A stretch of DNA of 64,000 nt from Macrobrachium rosenbergii. Lineage: Eukaryota > Arthropoda > Malacostraca > Decapoda > Palaemonidae. Positions within the stretch are counted from its first letter, which is position 1. Each line of letters opens with the position of its first letter. Where the stretch lies: the NCBI RefSeq assembly GCF_040412425.1, contig NC_089744.1, positions 31,852,001 to 31,916,000 on the forward strand, read 5' to 3'. The notes beneath the pieces were generated by a model, which was not told the origin of the DNA, did no database searches, and saw only the letters and a program-made list of their open reading frames with translations. Made by a program: the position numbers and the translations under genes. Positions 22,655 to 34,273 of the stretch are shown piece by piece.

Positions 22655-23138
22655 GGTAATTCTAAGCTGCAGTTCCGCTGTGAGCTAGACTATGGCAATT
22701 GACGTTTTCCTATATTTTACTTGCTTTACAAGAATTTAAAGTAATATTTTGTTGGCCAGCTGTAACTAAACTGTGATTGACCTTTGAAGACTACACGACG
22801 GGGTAGATCTAAGCCGGCATTCCACGGCGAACCGCCCTCCATACCTAATACAGCAAAATTGTAACCAGTAAACACCCCTAAAAATACCAACCTAACGTAC
22901 CCTAGGGGTGTTTACTGGTTACAATTTTGCCGTATTAGGTATGGAGGGGGGTGGGGGGTCCACCGCAGAATGCTGGCTTAGATCTACCCTGTCGCATAGT
23001 CTTCAAAGGTCAATTACAGTTTAGTTACAGCCAGCCAACAAAATATTACTTTAAATTCTTGTATAGCAAGTAAAATAACTTACGAAAACATCAATTGCCA
23101 TAGTCTAGCTCACTGCGGAACTACGGCTTGGAATTACC
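22655..23138. mobile_element. Fold-back (long palindrome) element
   Basis: Two arms of about 220-230 bases (22655-22878 and 22907-23138) are inverted copies. Paired stretches include TAGACTATGGCAATTGA, AATTTAAAGTAATATTTTGTTGG and CCTTTGAAGACTA. The central loop is short, around ACCAACCTAACGTACC. A piece of the arm (TTTTGCCGTATTAGCTATGGA) recurs at about 26345-26367. This is a MITE or fold-back transposon without coding capacity. Terminal duplications are not clear. Confidence 0.78.
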
Positions 23139-23156
23139 CAAATTATACCAATGGAT

Positions 23157-23345
23157 AAAAGAGATCATATTCATATACAGTACCTATAAGGAAAATAGTG
23201 TTGGCTATGAATTCGCAATCTTATTGACATGTGTGACATTGGAAATAAAAAAGTTTAACACTACTTAGCAACTGTTACAATGCATCTGAGATTTTGGAGA
23301 TACAAAAAGAATCATGGTGCACTACTTTTGAGCATGGCTGTACTG
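23157..23345 (+). repeat. Dispersed repeat, copy 2
   Basis: This is the second copy of the repeat at 1-190, in the same orientation. It directly follows the fold-back element and ends a few bases before the MITE at 23355. Confidence 0.6.
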
Positions 23346-23354
23346 TGTTAAGTA

Positions 23355-23714
23355 GACAGTCCCCGGTTTATGACGGGTCCGGCTTACGACGTTCTGAGGT
23401 TACGACGCTTTTCAAATATATTCATCAAAAATTATTTCCCGGTTTACGACGCATGTTCCGGGGGTTACAACGCGTCGTACGCCGATCCGACGGAAGAAAT
23501 ATGGCTCCTAAACGGCAGAATAATAAAAATTTGGAGTTTTTTTTATGAAAAATTCAATAAAAATGCAGTTTACATCGTTTTCAATACACCCAAAACATTA
23601 AAAGTAAGGTTTTCTTAGGATTTTTTACGATTTTCGACGATTTTTCGGTTAACGATGATTTTCGGTTTACAACGCGGTGGAAAAACGGAACCCCGTCGTA
23701 AACCGGGGACTGCC
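23355..23714. mobile_element. TA-flanked pogo-like MITE, copy 1
   Basis: Terminal inverted repeats are GACAGTCCCCGGTTTATGAC on the left and GGCAGTCCCCGGTTTACGAC on the complement of the right. TA dinucleotides flank it at 23353-23354 and 23715-23716. Inside, the sequence is rich in TACGACG-type motifs. No transposase is encoded. CAGTCCCC ends with a TA duplication fit Tc1/mariner-pogo (Tigger) derivatives. Confidence 0.75.
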
Positions 23715-23716
23715 TA

Positions 23717-24073
23717 CATGAAAAGACGAGTGGAATAATAGCCTGGATGAAGAAAGACACTACTAGACAATATCACATTATTAAACAAAATAAAACTAAG
23801 ATTTGTGTACAAGGCCTGCCCTGTCTGTGAAAGTTGGGTGGGAGGAGATCAATAGGCTACTTGGGAGGAAAATTATGGAGAATTTGGATAGGTGAAGCTA
23901 CAAAATGCTGAGACATGGTTGATGTGTTGGGATGATATGTTACCCCGTTGCTGGGGGATGTGCTTTCCTGAGATCCCAAAGACTGAGATGGCTTACACAA
24001 GTAATGAGAATGGGAAATAATTATTCTAAACCATTAAGACTTTATTTTCATGACATGAACTCCATGAACTTAC
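23717..24073. other. Intron 2 end near exon 2, no feature recognised
   Basis: Intron sequence leading to the donor of exon 2. The plus strand around 23850-24000 is open only in short frames without family likeness. Confidence 0.45.
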
Positions 24074-24267
24074 GTAGTCCATAACGTCAATTCTCATATT
24101 GTTCCAATAGTATTTTGCAGCAATAATCCCAGCAGTGACATTTATCCCATGATGACCTCCATCACTTCTTAAATGTGCAGTTTTGATAATACTGTCAACT
24201 TGATTCTCATCTCTAACAACCAATACTCTTCGGCCATCTTTCGTGGCTGTATAATAAAGTAATTTCT
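24074..24267 (-). CDS. Exon 2 of H2C2-Myb/SANT gene (integrase zinc domain, HH half)
   Basis: Second exon, 194 bases, encoding residues 105-169. The acceptor TTTTACAG precedes 24267 and the donor TAC|GTAAGT starts the intron at 24073, leaving phase 0. It contains KLLYYTATKDGRR, a Val-rich beta strand, then AHLRSDGGHHG and AAKYYWNNMRIDV. This is the pattern of an integrase H2C2 zinc-binding domain (His-x6-His, then a conserved Thr and Tyr-Trp helix). The predicted ligands are His136 and His143 or His144. The exon lacks the CxxC half, which is supplied by the short exon at 10742-10838. In retroelement integrases this domain stabilises the multimer. Here no DDE catalytic core follows, so the role is probably DNA or protein binding (inference). 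Confidence 0.8.
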
Positions 24268-26724
24268 CTGTAAAAGAACACATTGAAAACCATTAGCTAC
24301 ACAACAAAACAATACTTAACAGAAGAATCAAACTTTTACTGAAACTACCCCAAACAAGCACTGAGCAAAGTTAATGCAATATTTCATGTCAAATTACACT
24401 ACAAATACTCTCCCTTTTTTGTGTGCATGGCTTTTTCCACAAAGCCACGCACTGAAAACAAGATACTCTTTGATGACTTGGCATCTGATAACTTTTATCA
24501 CCATTCATTTCATTAAATACTACTTGTACTCCTCCAAAAACAGACATCAGCCATATGTTACACAATTTTGTTCCATGAACACTAAATGTACGGTTTCTAC
24601 AAGTGAAATGATCTTTTATACACAATTATTCTGAACATGTGACTATTGACTGACGCCTTTTATTGCAAACCATTCAATTCTGTTCTTCAAATGTTACAAA
24701 TAAAATATTACAGAATGCGTATAGGCTATGCTATGTGCTTCTAGTTTACCACATTGAGTTTTGACTTTTAATTTTTTAACTGGGAAATCATTCTTCTGGA
24801 ATGATCTTATGAGAACTAAACATAAACCATAAACGAACTTTGGCTTAGGAGATAATATTAGGATCACCTAACTCTACACTGAGCTCTTGTCAACATAAGC
24901 TAACACTAGCAATATCACATTGCTTTCCCTCTGCAAACACTTTCGGTTACCTGAAATAATTATTTAAAACAGATTTCAGTTTAATTTCTGAGTCAAATAC
25001 TAAAACATTAATAACACGCAGTACTGAATGGGGTAAAGACTAGATCCAAGAACGGGTTGTGTACTTGTGCCTCCAAAGTGGCCACTGTCGACCCAGGGAC
25101 GTCGGTGAAACTATCGAAGGGGTCGGTGTAACTATCCAAGGGGTCAAAGGGTCGACATACTGGGATCGATTATGAATTCTGAGGTTAAAAGCTGACATAG
25201 GCTATAAGAAATATAAAGTACATGAAATAATACCGTAAATTTAAACACATTAACTGGTGCACTGCTGGTATACTAGTTTAATTTCACGTTATAATTTAAT
25301 ATTACAAATTGTAAGATATAAAATAGGGGGTCTAAAGTTTAGTGTTACCGTAGGGATTTAAGGAGCGTGTCGGCTAGATCAACATCAAAATACAGTATGA
25401 GTAATTTGCCGTATTGTTCTAATTCGCCATTAAGGTAGATAAGGTTTTGAAGCTATATTAAACAAAGGTATCTTAAATTTATAATGATCAGCAATCTCCA
25501 ACCAAATACTAATGCCCTTGCTACTGATTCATCAGATCCTTCCCATTGACGTTGACATTAATACTGCCTAGCTTAATTATTGACATTAAAAAGTTCTGTG
25601 TAATAAGAGAAATAGAAATTGAAAAAGAAATAATAAATGCAAAAGTGAAGTGAATCTTATCGGGTAATGGCAATGAAGAAAAGGGCGCAGGAATTTTTAC
25701 CTTCAGATAAAGGCGTTTAGTACTCTGGATCCTAGTAGTGACATTTATTTTAAGAGCCTCCCAGTTACTGAGGGGCTTCGGTTCTAGATTAAGCTGGCCT
25801 TATACCATTAAAGGCCCTTGCTCTCGGGCAGCCCATAACATTCACGCCATTGCTTCAAGGGCTAAACTATTTCAACTTTGCTGTTTAACATTTCTGCCAC
25901 AGCATGGCTTGACGGACTCCGTTTACCGGTTATATTTCAGCCATTTTAATACTGGAAGGCAGGGTAGTCTGGGGTTGACCAATGCCACTGAAGCTAGCAC
26001 TGGCGCAGGTACCCATGTGGCGTAAGCTTCTCCAAGGACGACTTGCCAGAGTCAAACTGGTTTGTCACAATAGGAACTGTGCCGTCAGGGCCCGAGTTTC
26101 CTGACAAGATATTGTTGCTGCCGTATCTAACAGCATGCTCAGGTATACAGTACTTGTCTGCTGTTTGGGAATGAGCTCCTTCACCCCATTTGTCAAAATC
26201 CCCAGCTCGCAACACAATGTTTTGGAGAAACCGCGCTTCCAATGATACCAGACCTAATCAACTGTTTAGTTAATGCAACAAGTGTATCCATGGCAACACC
26301 AGGGTGAACACTGTTGTGAACACCTGGGGGATTTTCCTGGTTTACAGTTTTGCCGTATTAGCTATGGACGGGGCGGGGGGGCCCGGTATTATCTTACTTT
26401 ATAAGTCGTAATTTGATTAATTATTTTTCTCTGTTATTAAGCATTTGCGAAGGTTATGTATTGAGAAGAAATTTTTTGTTTTAATGTGTTTTACCCAAGA
26501 AAAATATAAATTATAATGTGGGAGGTGGCTGGAGTCTTCCGAAAAATAACCGAGCTTTCACCTGGAAAACAGACTTTTTACAGAAAAGCAGTGGTACTCC
26601 CTGGAGGCTCAAAGAACGTGTACTTTCCAATGGAATCCAGCACAGAACGAGTTGTTTCCCTCTTGAACTGAAAATGAGTGGTCCACTTCTCCACATGAAA
26701 AAGACTGTAAAGTTAAGTATATCT
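24268..26724. other. Intron 1, proximal part
   Basis: Mostly AT-rich. The minus-strand frame at 25994-26242 is listed separately. A fragment of the fold-back arm lies at about 26335-26385. Near 25075-25165, GTCGACCC-type and AAGGGGTC motifs repeat. No gene is recognised. Confidence 0.45.
25994..26263 (-). other. Unassigned coding-like minus frame in intron 1
   Basis: An open minus frame of about 85 codons has a protein-like composition: SLEARFLQNIVLRAGDFDKW, then PEHAVRYGSNN, GPDGTVPIVTNQFDSGKSS. I do not recognise a family. No convincing pair of splice sites was found, so it may be a pseudogene fragment or unknown transposon piece rather than a host exon. Confidence 0.25.
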
Positions 26725-26988
26725 TAGTTTAACCAGACCATTGAGCTGGTTAACAGCTCTCCTAGGGCTGGCCCGAAGGATTAGATTTATTTTACTTGGC
26801 TAAGAACCAACTGGTTACCTAGCAACGGGACCTACAGCTTATTGTGGAATCCGAGCCACATTATGACGAGAAATGAATTTCTATCACCAGAAATAAATTC
26901 ATCTAATTTTTCACTGGCCGGTCGGAGGGTCGAATGCTGGGCCAACAGCGTGCTACCCGAAAGCTCTACCCACCCCTCCAATGAAGAA
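26725..26988 (-). repeat. tRNA-derived SINE, family A, copy 2
   Basis: Inverted copy of the family at 7405-7685 and 45448-45718. From left to right it carries CCTAGGGCTGGCCCGAAGGA, GGTTACCTAGCAACGGGACC and TTGTGGAATCCGAGCCACAT. It ends with the complement of a tRNA-like head (GGTGGGTAGAGCTTTCGG when read on the minus strand). Confidence 0.72.
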
Positions 26989-27414
26989 CTAAAGAAGACT
27001 GTAAAAGTCTGCAGTTCGGTTATCTATGACTTCCAGTGCACTCTTTTCCTGCATCGCCCTTACATTTGCCAAAAGGCCAGAAATATGGGAGATCCTGAAA
27101 GGCAGGCCAGAAACGGGATTGGTAACTTTGGGAATAACTTACATCTAAGGTGAATGAATTATAATTGATAAGTGCACCTGACCCAGTCAAGATTCGAACC
27201 TGGGCCTCTGATTTCGATAAATAAATAAAAGGTCTGAATCCTGGCTAGGGTAGATGCCATTTAATCCTTTAATTGCTTATTGCTGCATCTAAATTAAAAG
27301 GTTAGTTCGAACCTTGGCCATGGCAGATGCACTTATCAGGTATAATTACCCTTGGGAGTGTTATTCCCAAAGTATACTGAATTTCATATTACATAGTATG
27401 TCACTACTTGAATA

Positions 27415-27575
27415 CACTTCACCACACGTGAAAAAATAAGAGACAAAATGTAGGTCCTGACTGGTCTCGCCTTCATTTCCAAGAGCTCGTTAATGGCTTA
27501 GAAATAAAGTCGAAACCAGTCTGGACTTACACCTTATCTCCTATTTTTTTTCACCCATGGTGGTGTGTGATAAAC
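27415..27575. repeat. Small palindromic element A in intron 1
   Basis: An imperfect inverted repeat. CACCACACGTGAAAAAATAA and TGTAGGTCCTGACTGGT on the left pair with their complements in ACCAGTCTGGACTTACA and TTTTTTTTCACCCATGGTGG on the right. It is non-coding and MITE-like. Confidence 0.55.
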
Positions 27576-27685
27576 GAAAATGTGTTACTGTGATTACAAT
27601 CATCAGGTATATATACAGTATGTACCGGTAAAACATAAATTATAATCACCACTAGCACAATTGTACTAAGCATTCATACAAAGAA

Positions 27686-27884
27686 CAGGACCTCACTTAA
27701 ACCGGATGGTGTCTAACAGATTTTATTCACAAAAGTTACAAGCTATAAATGACCGAAAGTCCCCATCTTCAAGTTGCCTTAAAAGGCTCCCAGATGATGA
27801 GAATATTTAGCTCTTAAAAGCTTGTAACTCTTTTTTTAATAAAATCTCTTTTACATCTTATCGTGTTTATACGAGGTCCTGTTT
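27686..27884. repeat. Small palindromic element B (MITE-like) in intron 1
   Basis: Ends AACAGGACCTC and GAGGTCCTGTT are exact inverted copies. Similarity continues inward to AGATTTTATT and TTACAAGCT on both sides, giving arms of about 60 bases with a 70-base centre. Confidence 0.6.
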
Positions 27885-27912
27885 TTTCTGTGTGTGTATG
27901 TGTGTGTATTTA

Positions 27913-28005
<93 letters not shown>

Positions 28006-28038
28006 TATAATTATATACATGCATATACATATTGTATA

Positions 28039-28115
<77 letters not shown>
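27913..28115. repeat. (AT)n microsatellite in intron 1
   Basis: Two long TA tracts (about 27917-28001 and 28039-28113) surround a short unique spacer containing TACATGCATATACATATTG. Open frames drawn through them (Tyr-Ile repeats) are artefacts. Confidence 0.95.
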
Positions 28116-28116
<1 letters not shown>

Positions 28117-30019
28117 CTCAACTACGCGTGGTCTTATTCAGTGATAGGCTATAATCACAGCAAGCAATTCCACTCATGGAGGCCACTGATGGTAACTATC
28201 GTAAAACCTTCGCTTGCATGGCATTTATATAACACAAGTTTACCTCACCAATGTAGCCTACACCATGTCTCGAAATATTTGAAAATCCGGCAATTTTCGT
28301 CCTAGGATACACCGCGAACTGAGTAAAGTATATCTAAAACTGTGTAAGAACCGGAATTGATTAAAAGGCCGAATAATAAAATATTTGTGAAACGATGGAC
28401 AATGATAAAAAACTATTCGATAACGATCCACGTATAACTGAAGAGGACAATGAGCTACAGTAACGAGATTTTAAAAAAATGAACAGGATGAAAGCCAGAA
28501 GAGATCAAATTCAGAGAGCGTTTTTCAGCGAGTAATTTGATTAAACATGAATTTTCTGAAATGACACGAGAACATGTCGGGTGAAATCCAAAGATGACAA
28601 CAAATCTTAAACAAGGAATAAAAGGCTGCAGTTATGTCAACAGAAGAAATCAAAGCTACTGCGAAACGTAAGCGCATTTGTGATGACTACTGCATTTAAA
28701 ATTTTAAAATATAATAATATAAGTAATTAGTCCTTGTTTAAACATCTTGCAGATATAATACTTATGAATTTTGTATTTGAATTCCTTTTAAACTAAAAAA
28801 AATTATAAAATTTTAAAATCATAAACGTGTGACTTTGATGTAGCTTGGCTTTGCCTTTACTTTCCCACAACGTCTACTATAACTTGTTCAAAAACCACTT
28901 TCACTGGACTCAAAATGAATCCTTGATTTGTGAAAATGTGTGCAACAGCTATTAAGTATCAAAGTATAAGGGTGCGTACACAATACAAGTTATAAAACAC
29001 ACGATGACAACTTACTTCATATTTCACAGGCTGAAAATACGCCCATTACCCTATCTGGAGAACGATACTGGATAATCTTATGTAGCACTGTTAGGAAATC
29101 CAACTATCCAATAAAGCATTAACTTCCAATCGGCCTGTTTTTTATGTCAGTGCGATGAGTTACCGACGTGTGTTAATGACGTTTCCTGTACTGCGGTCGC
29201 AACCTAATATTATTAGTCTGTAATTGGGTAACGTTCATTATTGCAATTATAGTGGTAACTTGCAGCTACTCCTTTTGTGCATGGGCACAACAACATATTC
29301 AAGGTTGAGAATGTGCTCCGCAATATGGCCACTTACATGACTTTCTGCAGATACAGATGGCTACAGGTTCCATAGTTCGCGGCCTGTAAACGCATGGTTA
29401 CAGAGGATTGTACTCACGGAATTTGCGGTTAAAGGCGAAACACTGGTGAAACTTCTAACATTCAGTGCAAAAAGTGAAAAGGAGCTGGAGTAATTGGACT
29501 TGTCCAAGAAAGGTAAATTGATAAACAATTTTGAGGTGTACCTGAAAGAAAACCCCAGGTAGGAAGGTTTGACAAGCATTCGGGGGCTCAGGTTAGACAG
29601 AAAAGAAACCAGTCGGGAATGGAGGTAAGGCAAAAGGCTAAAAGGCGGGTGAGCTGGGGTCCGAAAGAACACTGATAACACCCCTTGAGTAATGCTTACA
29701 GATATTGTGAGCCGTGAGGTCCACTGATGCCACTATAATACTGTGGCGGATTGGGAACAAGGTGCATGGATGTTGTCGGGAGGCATACTTGACGTTTGAC
29801 TCAGGCCTCATCGTTTTAATCTATGGCGATGTTTGGACAAACACGCTGGGCAAGGATGTTGGATGGCATATGGTTAGCTTCTCAAAATCAATCTCTAGTC
29901 ATAAATATAAAAGGAGCTGGAGTAATTGGCCATTCATAAAAACCTTGCACGAGAAAATTATCACCGTTCGTAGTACCGACCTACTATGCTGTGGAGACAA
30001 CGAATTTTCGTGTACAGTA
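28116..30019. other. Intron 1, middle part, no gene recognised
   Basis: AT-rich sequence. The minus frame at 29361-29681 and the plus frame at 29714-30040 show no family likeness or splice context. Confidence 0.45.
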
Positions 30020-31025
30020 CATTTTTTAAAAGACATCTGAACAAGTGCCATATCCAAGACGGAGAAAAAAATTCAGAGGACTACATATTTATCTGGGGAG
30101 CTTCGTCATAAATGAATTTCAGCATTCGCAATGAAAAATTTTAAGAGAGGTTGTAAGTCATCCTTTTACAGTATTATGAAGTGGTGGCTTGCTTAAATGT
30201 TTTGAAATTACGACATGAAAGTGGAATGGCCTCGTGTTTGGTTAAAATGTTATCCTATGTGACTAAATGAAATGTAACCTCTTCATATGACAGGTTTGCG
30301 GTCTAGTCGCCATTCGCCGGATTGGGCTAGCCTATTAGGCTATGTTCTTTTGATTTGTTGAGAGATTGATTTAATGTTCTGTAGCTTTCTGACACTAATG
30401 TCATCGACGCCGTCTGATTTGTTGATAGGAATGAATTATGTTTAAAGGTACATTGAGGGTTAAAAATGCAGTGGGATTATAGCCCGCGTTGTTTCATAAT
30501 TCATTCATTTTAAAAGACATTGAACAACTGCTTATATTTGATCTCCTGTTATGAAAGAGGAGAAAAATTTCAGAGGACTACAGATTAGTTATTGAAAAAG
30601 CTCTGTCATAAATGAATTTCATATTATATATATATAAAAATTTTAATAGATATTATATATCATTTTATTTATAGTATTATAATATGGTATATATATAAAT
30701 ATATTTTGAAATTACGATTTCAACATGCTCTGACCAGGATTTGGTTAAAATGACTGATCCTGCTCTGTGACTAAATAAATGTAACCTACTTTTGTAGTTC
30801 AGCGGCAAAGTTTATTAAATTATCTTCATTTTAAAGGATTGGGCATACATTTATGGACTGTTTGATTTAATAACAGATTGATTTTTTTCTCCAGCAGATA
30901 CAATTTTGTCATCGACGCCATTAGTATCTTGAAAACTTGAGAGGAAGTGTAGAAATATGTTTAATGGTATATTGAGGGTCCAAAAATTCAGTGGGATTAT
31001 AGCCCGCGTTGTTTCATAATTCATT
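30020..31025. repeat. Tandem duplication of about 520 bp in intron 1
   Basis: AGCCCGCGTTGTTTCATAAT occurs at 30481 and 31001. The two units share TTCAGAGGACTACA, TGTCATCGACGCC, TTGAAATTACGA and GTGACTAAAT. The second unit has gained AT-rich insertions. Neither unit is coding. Confidence 0.7.
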
Positions 31026-31234
31026 CATATTTATATAATATATATGATTATTATCACTTTGTATTTGATTCATTTATGAAATTAGCACGAAAAAAATAAG
31101 AAAGGGTAGGTGAAAAAGGTCCTGACCTAAATTATATACTTTATATCATATATTATATATATATACAGAGTGTGAGAAGTCACAAATATATATACTACAA
31201 GAACAGTACTATATATAACATAGTAACAACCGTT

Positions 31235-31580
31235 AGATTTCCCCACTCAGGCGGTGTGAGGTAGGATTAAAACTCATTTGAAAATTCAATAGACTCTCAG
31301 GGGACATTGCTGATAAACAGACCATACCCCACCTCAGATCCAGTTCTGACAGGTGTCATGGAAAGTTTGTTAAAACTCAGTTTTAAAGGAAGCTGAACGC
31401 ATACATTTACGGGACTGTATTCCTATTTAATAACATTTCTATTACCTTTTACGAGGGTCAGTAATGTTAATTTTCCAAATGCCATGACAGTATCTTGAAA
31501 ATCTGAGGTGGGATGGTCTGAAAGTGTAGAAATATTGTTTTAATAAATGAAAACTCCTTCGACAAGGCCTGAGTGGGGAT
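31235..31580. repeat. Inverted-repeat element in intron 1
   Basis: CCCCACTCAGGC near 31240 pairs with GCCTGAGTGGGG near 31568. CAGACCATACCCCACCTCAG (about 31318) pairs with CTGAGGTGGGATGGTCTG (about 31503). It is a palindromic, non-coding element just beside an (AT)n array. Confidence 0.6.
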
Positions 31581-31594
31581 ATGGAGCCTCTCAG

Positions 31595-31869
<275 letters not shown>

Positions 31870-31971
31870 TACTTGCCCTACTACAGAGATTACATTTAAA
31901 AATATTTGAAATGTTTGCAACTTTCGTTCTGACAAGCACCTAAACAAGGTTTCAAGGCTACTTAAACTTAC

Positions 31972-32284
31972 TCGATTTGTCCCATATGTGATTCTTGGCT
32001 TGAGACCTTACGATTCGCTTTTGATTCTGAGTCAATCCCCGCACGTGTGAACCCGTACTAAGATACTTGATCAACCTTTCACATTTCTTGTTCATCAGTC
32101 TAAACTTCTCCTCTCGAGTCATACTAGTGTTTTTGCACGCGTCGCCATCTACAATGTTGTCGTTAGTATTGTCTTGAATTAAGTCTGTGTCACACTCTTC
32201 CAGGACTATACTGCATTTGTCTTCAACAATCAAGTTCTTGAAGTCAACTTCATCATTTGAATGGTTTCCTCTGTCACCCTCCAT
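31972..32284 (-). CDS. Exon 1 of H2C2-Myb/SANT gene (N terminus)
   Basis: First coding exon, 104 codons plus one base, of a five-exon minus-strand gene whose joined product is 579 residues. The ATG at 32284 follows an open but ATG-less stretch, so it is the first methionine in frame; a GTG lies 33 bases upstream. The exon encodes an acidic, Asp/Asn-rich N terminus (residues 1-50), then a basic segment with the motifs KYLSTG and LTQNQKR (residues 73-90). These precede the zinc domain as in KRBA2-like and other Gypsy-integrase-derived proteins (family knowledge). The donor, A|GTAAGT with the intron starting at 31971, leaves phase 1. That phase fits the acceptor at 24267 exactly and builds the continuous stretch DKSKKLLYYTATKDG across the junction. 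No known gene symbol can be given. Confidence 0.78.
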
Positions 32285-32360
32285 ACCGAGAACGTTTTCT
32301 ACACGAGGAACGCACACACTAGAGGATCACTCTCTGACTTTACGAAGGGAACTGGTTAAA

Positions 32361-32417
32361 ATGGCTCGCGGGCTTGTTCATATTGTCATCGTTGAGAATA
32401 TAAAAACACTTTGTAAT
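32361..32417 (+). CDS. Possible first exon of a divergent gene
   Basis: An ATG in good context (TTAAAATGG) starts a 19-codon frame, MARGLVHIVIVENIKTLCN. It ends in phase 0 at a good donor, AAT|GTAAGT. It lies 76 bases from the start codon of the H2C2-Myb/SANT gene on the opposite strand. That would leave almost no room for two untranslated leaders, so the transcripts would overlap or one start is wrong. No downstream exon was found. Weak candidate. Confidence 0.2.
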
Positions 32418-32844
32418 GTAAGTAATTGTGAGCGTGCTTTAAAAGAAGGCAAAAATATTATTGCACATATTAGTATATATTTAAATATGAAAATTAAATA
32501 CCTTGACATTTCCGCGCTTAATAGATTACCAAAATTACTTTAAACCAACACGTTTCACCTGTTGCATTGGGCCTGAGAGATATACTGAACGTGCCTTAAT
32601 TTGGCGCATGCGCACACACCCAGGGGAATCGATTGTATTATGTGCAGTCGTACCGTAGAAAGAAATGTGTATGTGTAAAATTGTCTTCTGACTCTCATGA
32701 GAGGAGGACCTCCGAGAATGACCGAAATTGGAATCTGTGTTGTAAGCTCCGTTTTTTGCCACTGAGTACGCGTTCTTACTTGCTGCAGAAGTCCGCTGCA
32801 ATGGCATATATTTCTGCCAGCACGTAGTGTGTATGCGCATTATA

Positions 32845-33175
<331 letters not shown>

Positions 33176-33189
33176 ATAATGTGTGTGTG

Positions 33190-33767
33190 CGCGTGTGCGT
33201 GTGAGTGCAGTATGGTGATAAAGAGAGTTGGAGAGGTGTTGGGAAGGACATCTAGAAAGAAACCTCCTGATGATAAGGAAACCTGGTGGCAGAATGTTGA
33301 AGTGAAAAAGGTAGTGAAAGCCAAAAAAAAAAAAAAAAAAAAATATGCAAAAAAGAGCTGGGAAAAGTATGAACAGCAAGAGGATAAGGAGAGGTACCAA
33401 AGACATAAGAAAGAGTAAAGAAGGCAGTTGCACATGAAAAAGCAAGAACATTAGATGACATGTACGAAGAGCTGGAAACACCTGAGGGGGAGAGAAAAAT
33501 TCACAGAATTGCAAAGCCAAGGGACAAGAACACCAAAGATTACTCCCATATAAAAGAGGTTAAGGATGGGAATGGAGTGGTTTTATGCAACAAGGATAAG
33601 ATAAAGAAGGGGTGGAAAGAATTTTATGAACACCTGTTAAATGAAGAAAATCCTAGAAAATTCTTTAAAGATGGATTCCAGAACCTTGGCACGACTATTA
33701 ACAGGAAGGAAGTAAAGAAGGCACTAAAGAAGATGAAAAATGGTAAAGCAATAGGACCAGATGGAAT
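33190..33767 (+). pseudogene. RTE-like LINE, 5' fragment (endonuclease-RT linker and RT start)
   Basis: The plus strand encodes the region between endonuclease and RT of RTE-like elements: REVLG-like start, [21 protein letters not shown]. After a frameshift comes the 33460-33770 frame with [37 protein letters not shown] and MKNGKAIGPDGI, the last being the start of the RT finger domain. It is cut at GPDGI by the Gypsy element at 33768. It continues after that element at 36398. Confidence 0.75.
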
Positions 33768-34143
33768 TTTAGGAGGTGCAAAAGAAACGAGCAGGATAAA
33801 GTTACTGTTGATTTATTGAGGACACAGGCGGTTTATATAGCGGCGGACTGACGCCACGCCGAGGAATACAATGAGAGCCAGGGTGACCTGAGGTCAATAA
33901 CATTTGACAATAAATACAATGAATAACTACACTCTGAGTTACAAAAATGGACAGTAATGAAGTTGAATACATTCTGATACCTGAGCAAAAGAAACATATA
34001 ACGTACAAGTTGGTAACAGGTAAATATTTACATAAATCAGTTTAAATGATTGGGTATGGCTGATCCTGCGTGACCCGTTATCTTAGGAGCGGCAAAGAAA
34101 ATGGGTCGCCATCACAGAAAACCCGCTTAGCGGGAACTTTACA
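33768..34143 (-). repeat. LTR (3') of Gypsy element 1
   Basis: Long terminal repeat paired with 36017-36393. On the minus strand it begins TGTAAAGTTCCC and ends near CACCTCCTAAAA, a mutated form of the CTTACA end seen in Gypsy element 2. The expected polypurine tract just upstream is missing because of the internal deletion. Confidence 0.85.
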
Positions 34144-34273
34144 AATACCAGTTGCAAGGTTGAGCCGCCTGTAGTCGCCGCAGGGTCTCCAGGAGCCATC
34201 CGGTTTCTGCACCATGTGGAGGGGAGAGGCCCACGGGCTGGAGGCCTTCTTGCATATGCCCATCCACTCCATT

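Noticed and set aside
8150..24074. Direct splicing of the 24.1-kb exon to the 8.4-kb exon
   Set aside because: The phases do not agree (0 against 1) and the zinc domain would lack its CxxC; the 97-base exon resolves both.
24074..24267. Exon 2 as part of a Gypsy pol gene
   Set aside because: No RT, RNase H or DDE core is nearby on this strand. It has proper splice sites and joins in phase to non-retroelement exons.
27863..28144. Long Tyr-Ile repeat frames in (AT)n arrays (also at 31.6 kb and 32.8-33.5 kb)
   Set aside because: Translations of TA dinucleotide repeats on both strands; no coding value.
29361..29681. Minus frame of 106 codons in intron 1
   Set aside because: No family likeness, no splice sites, and composition typical of chance frames.
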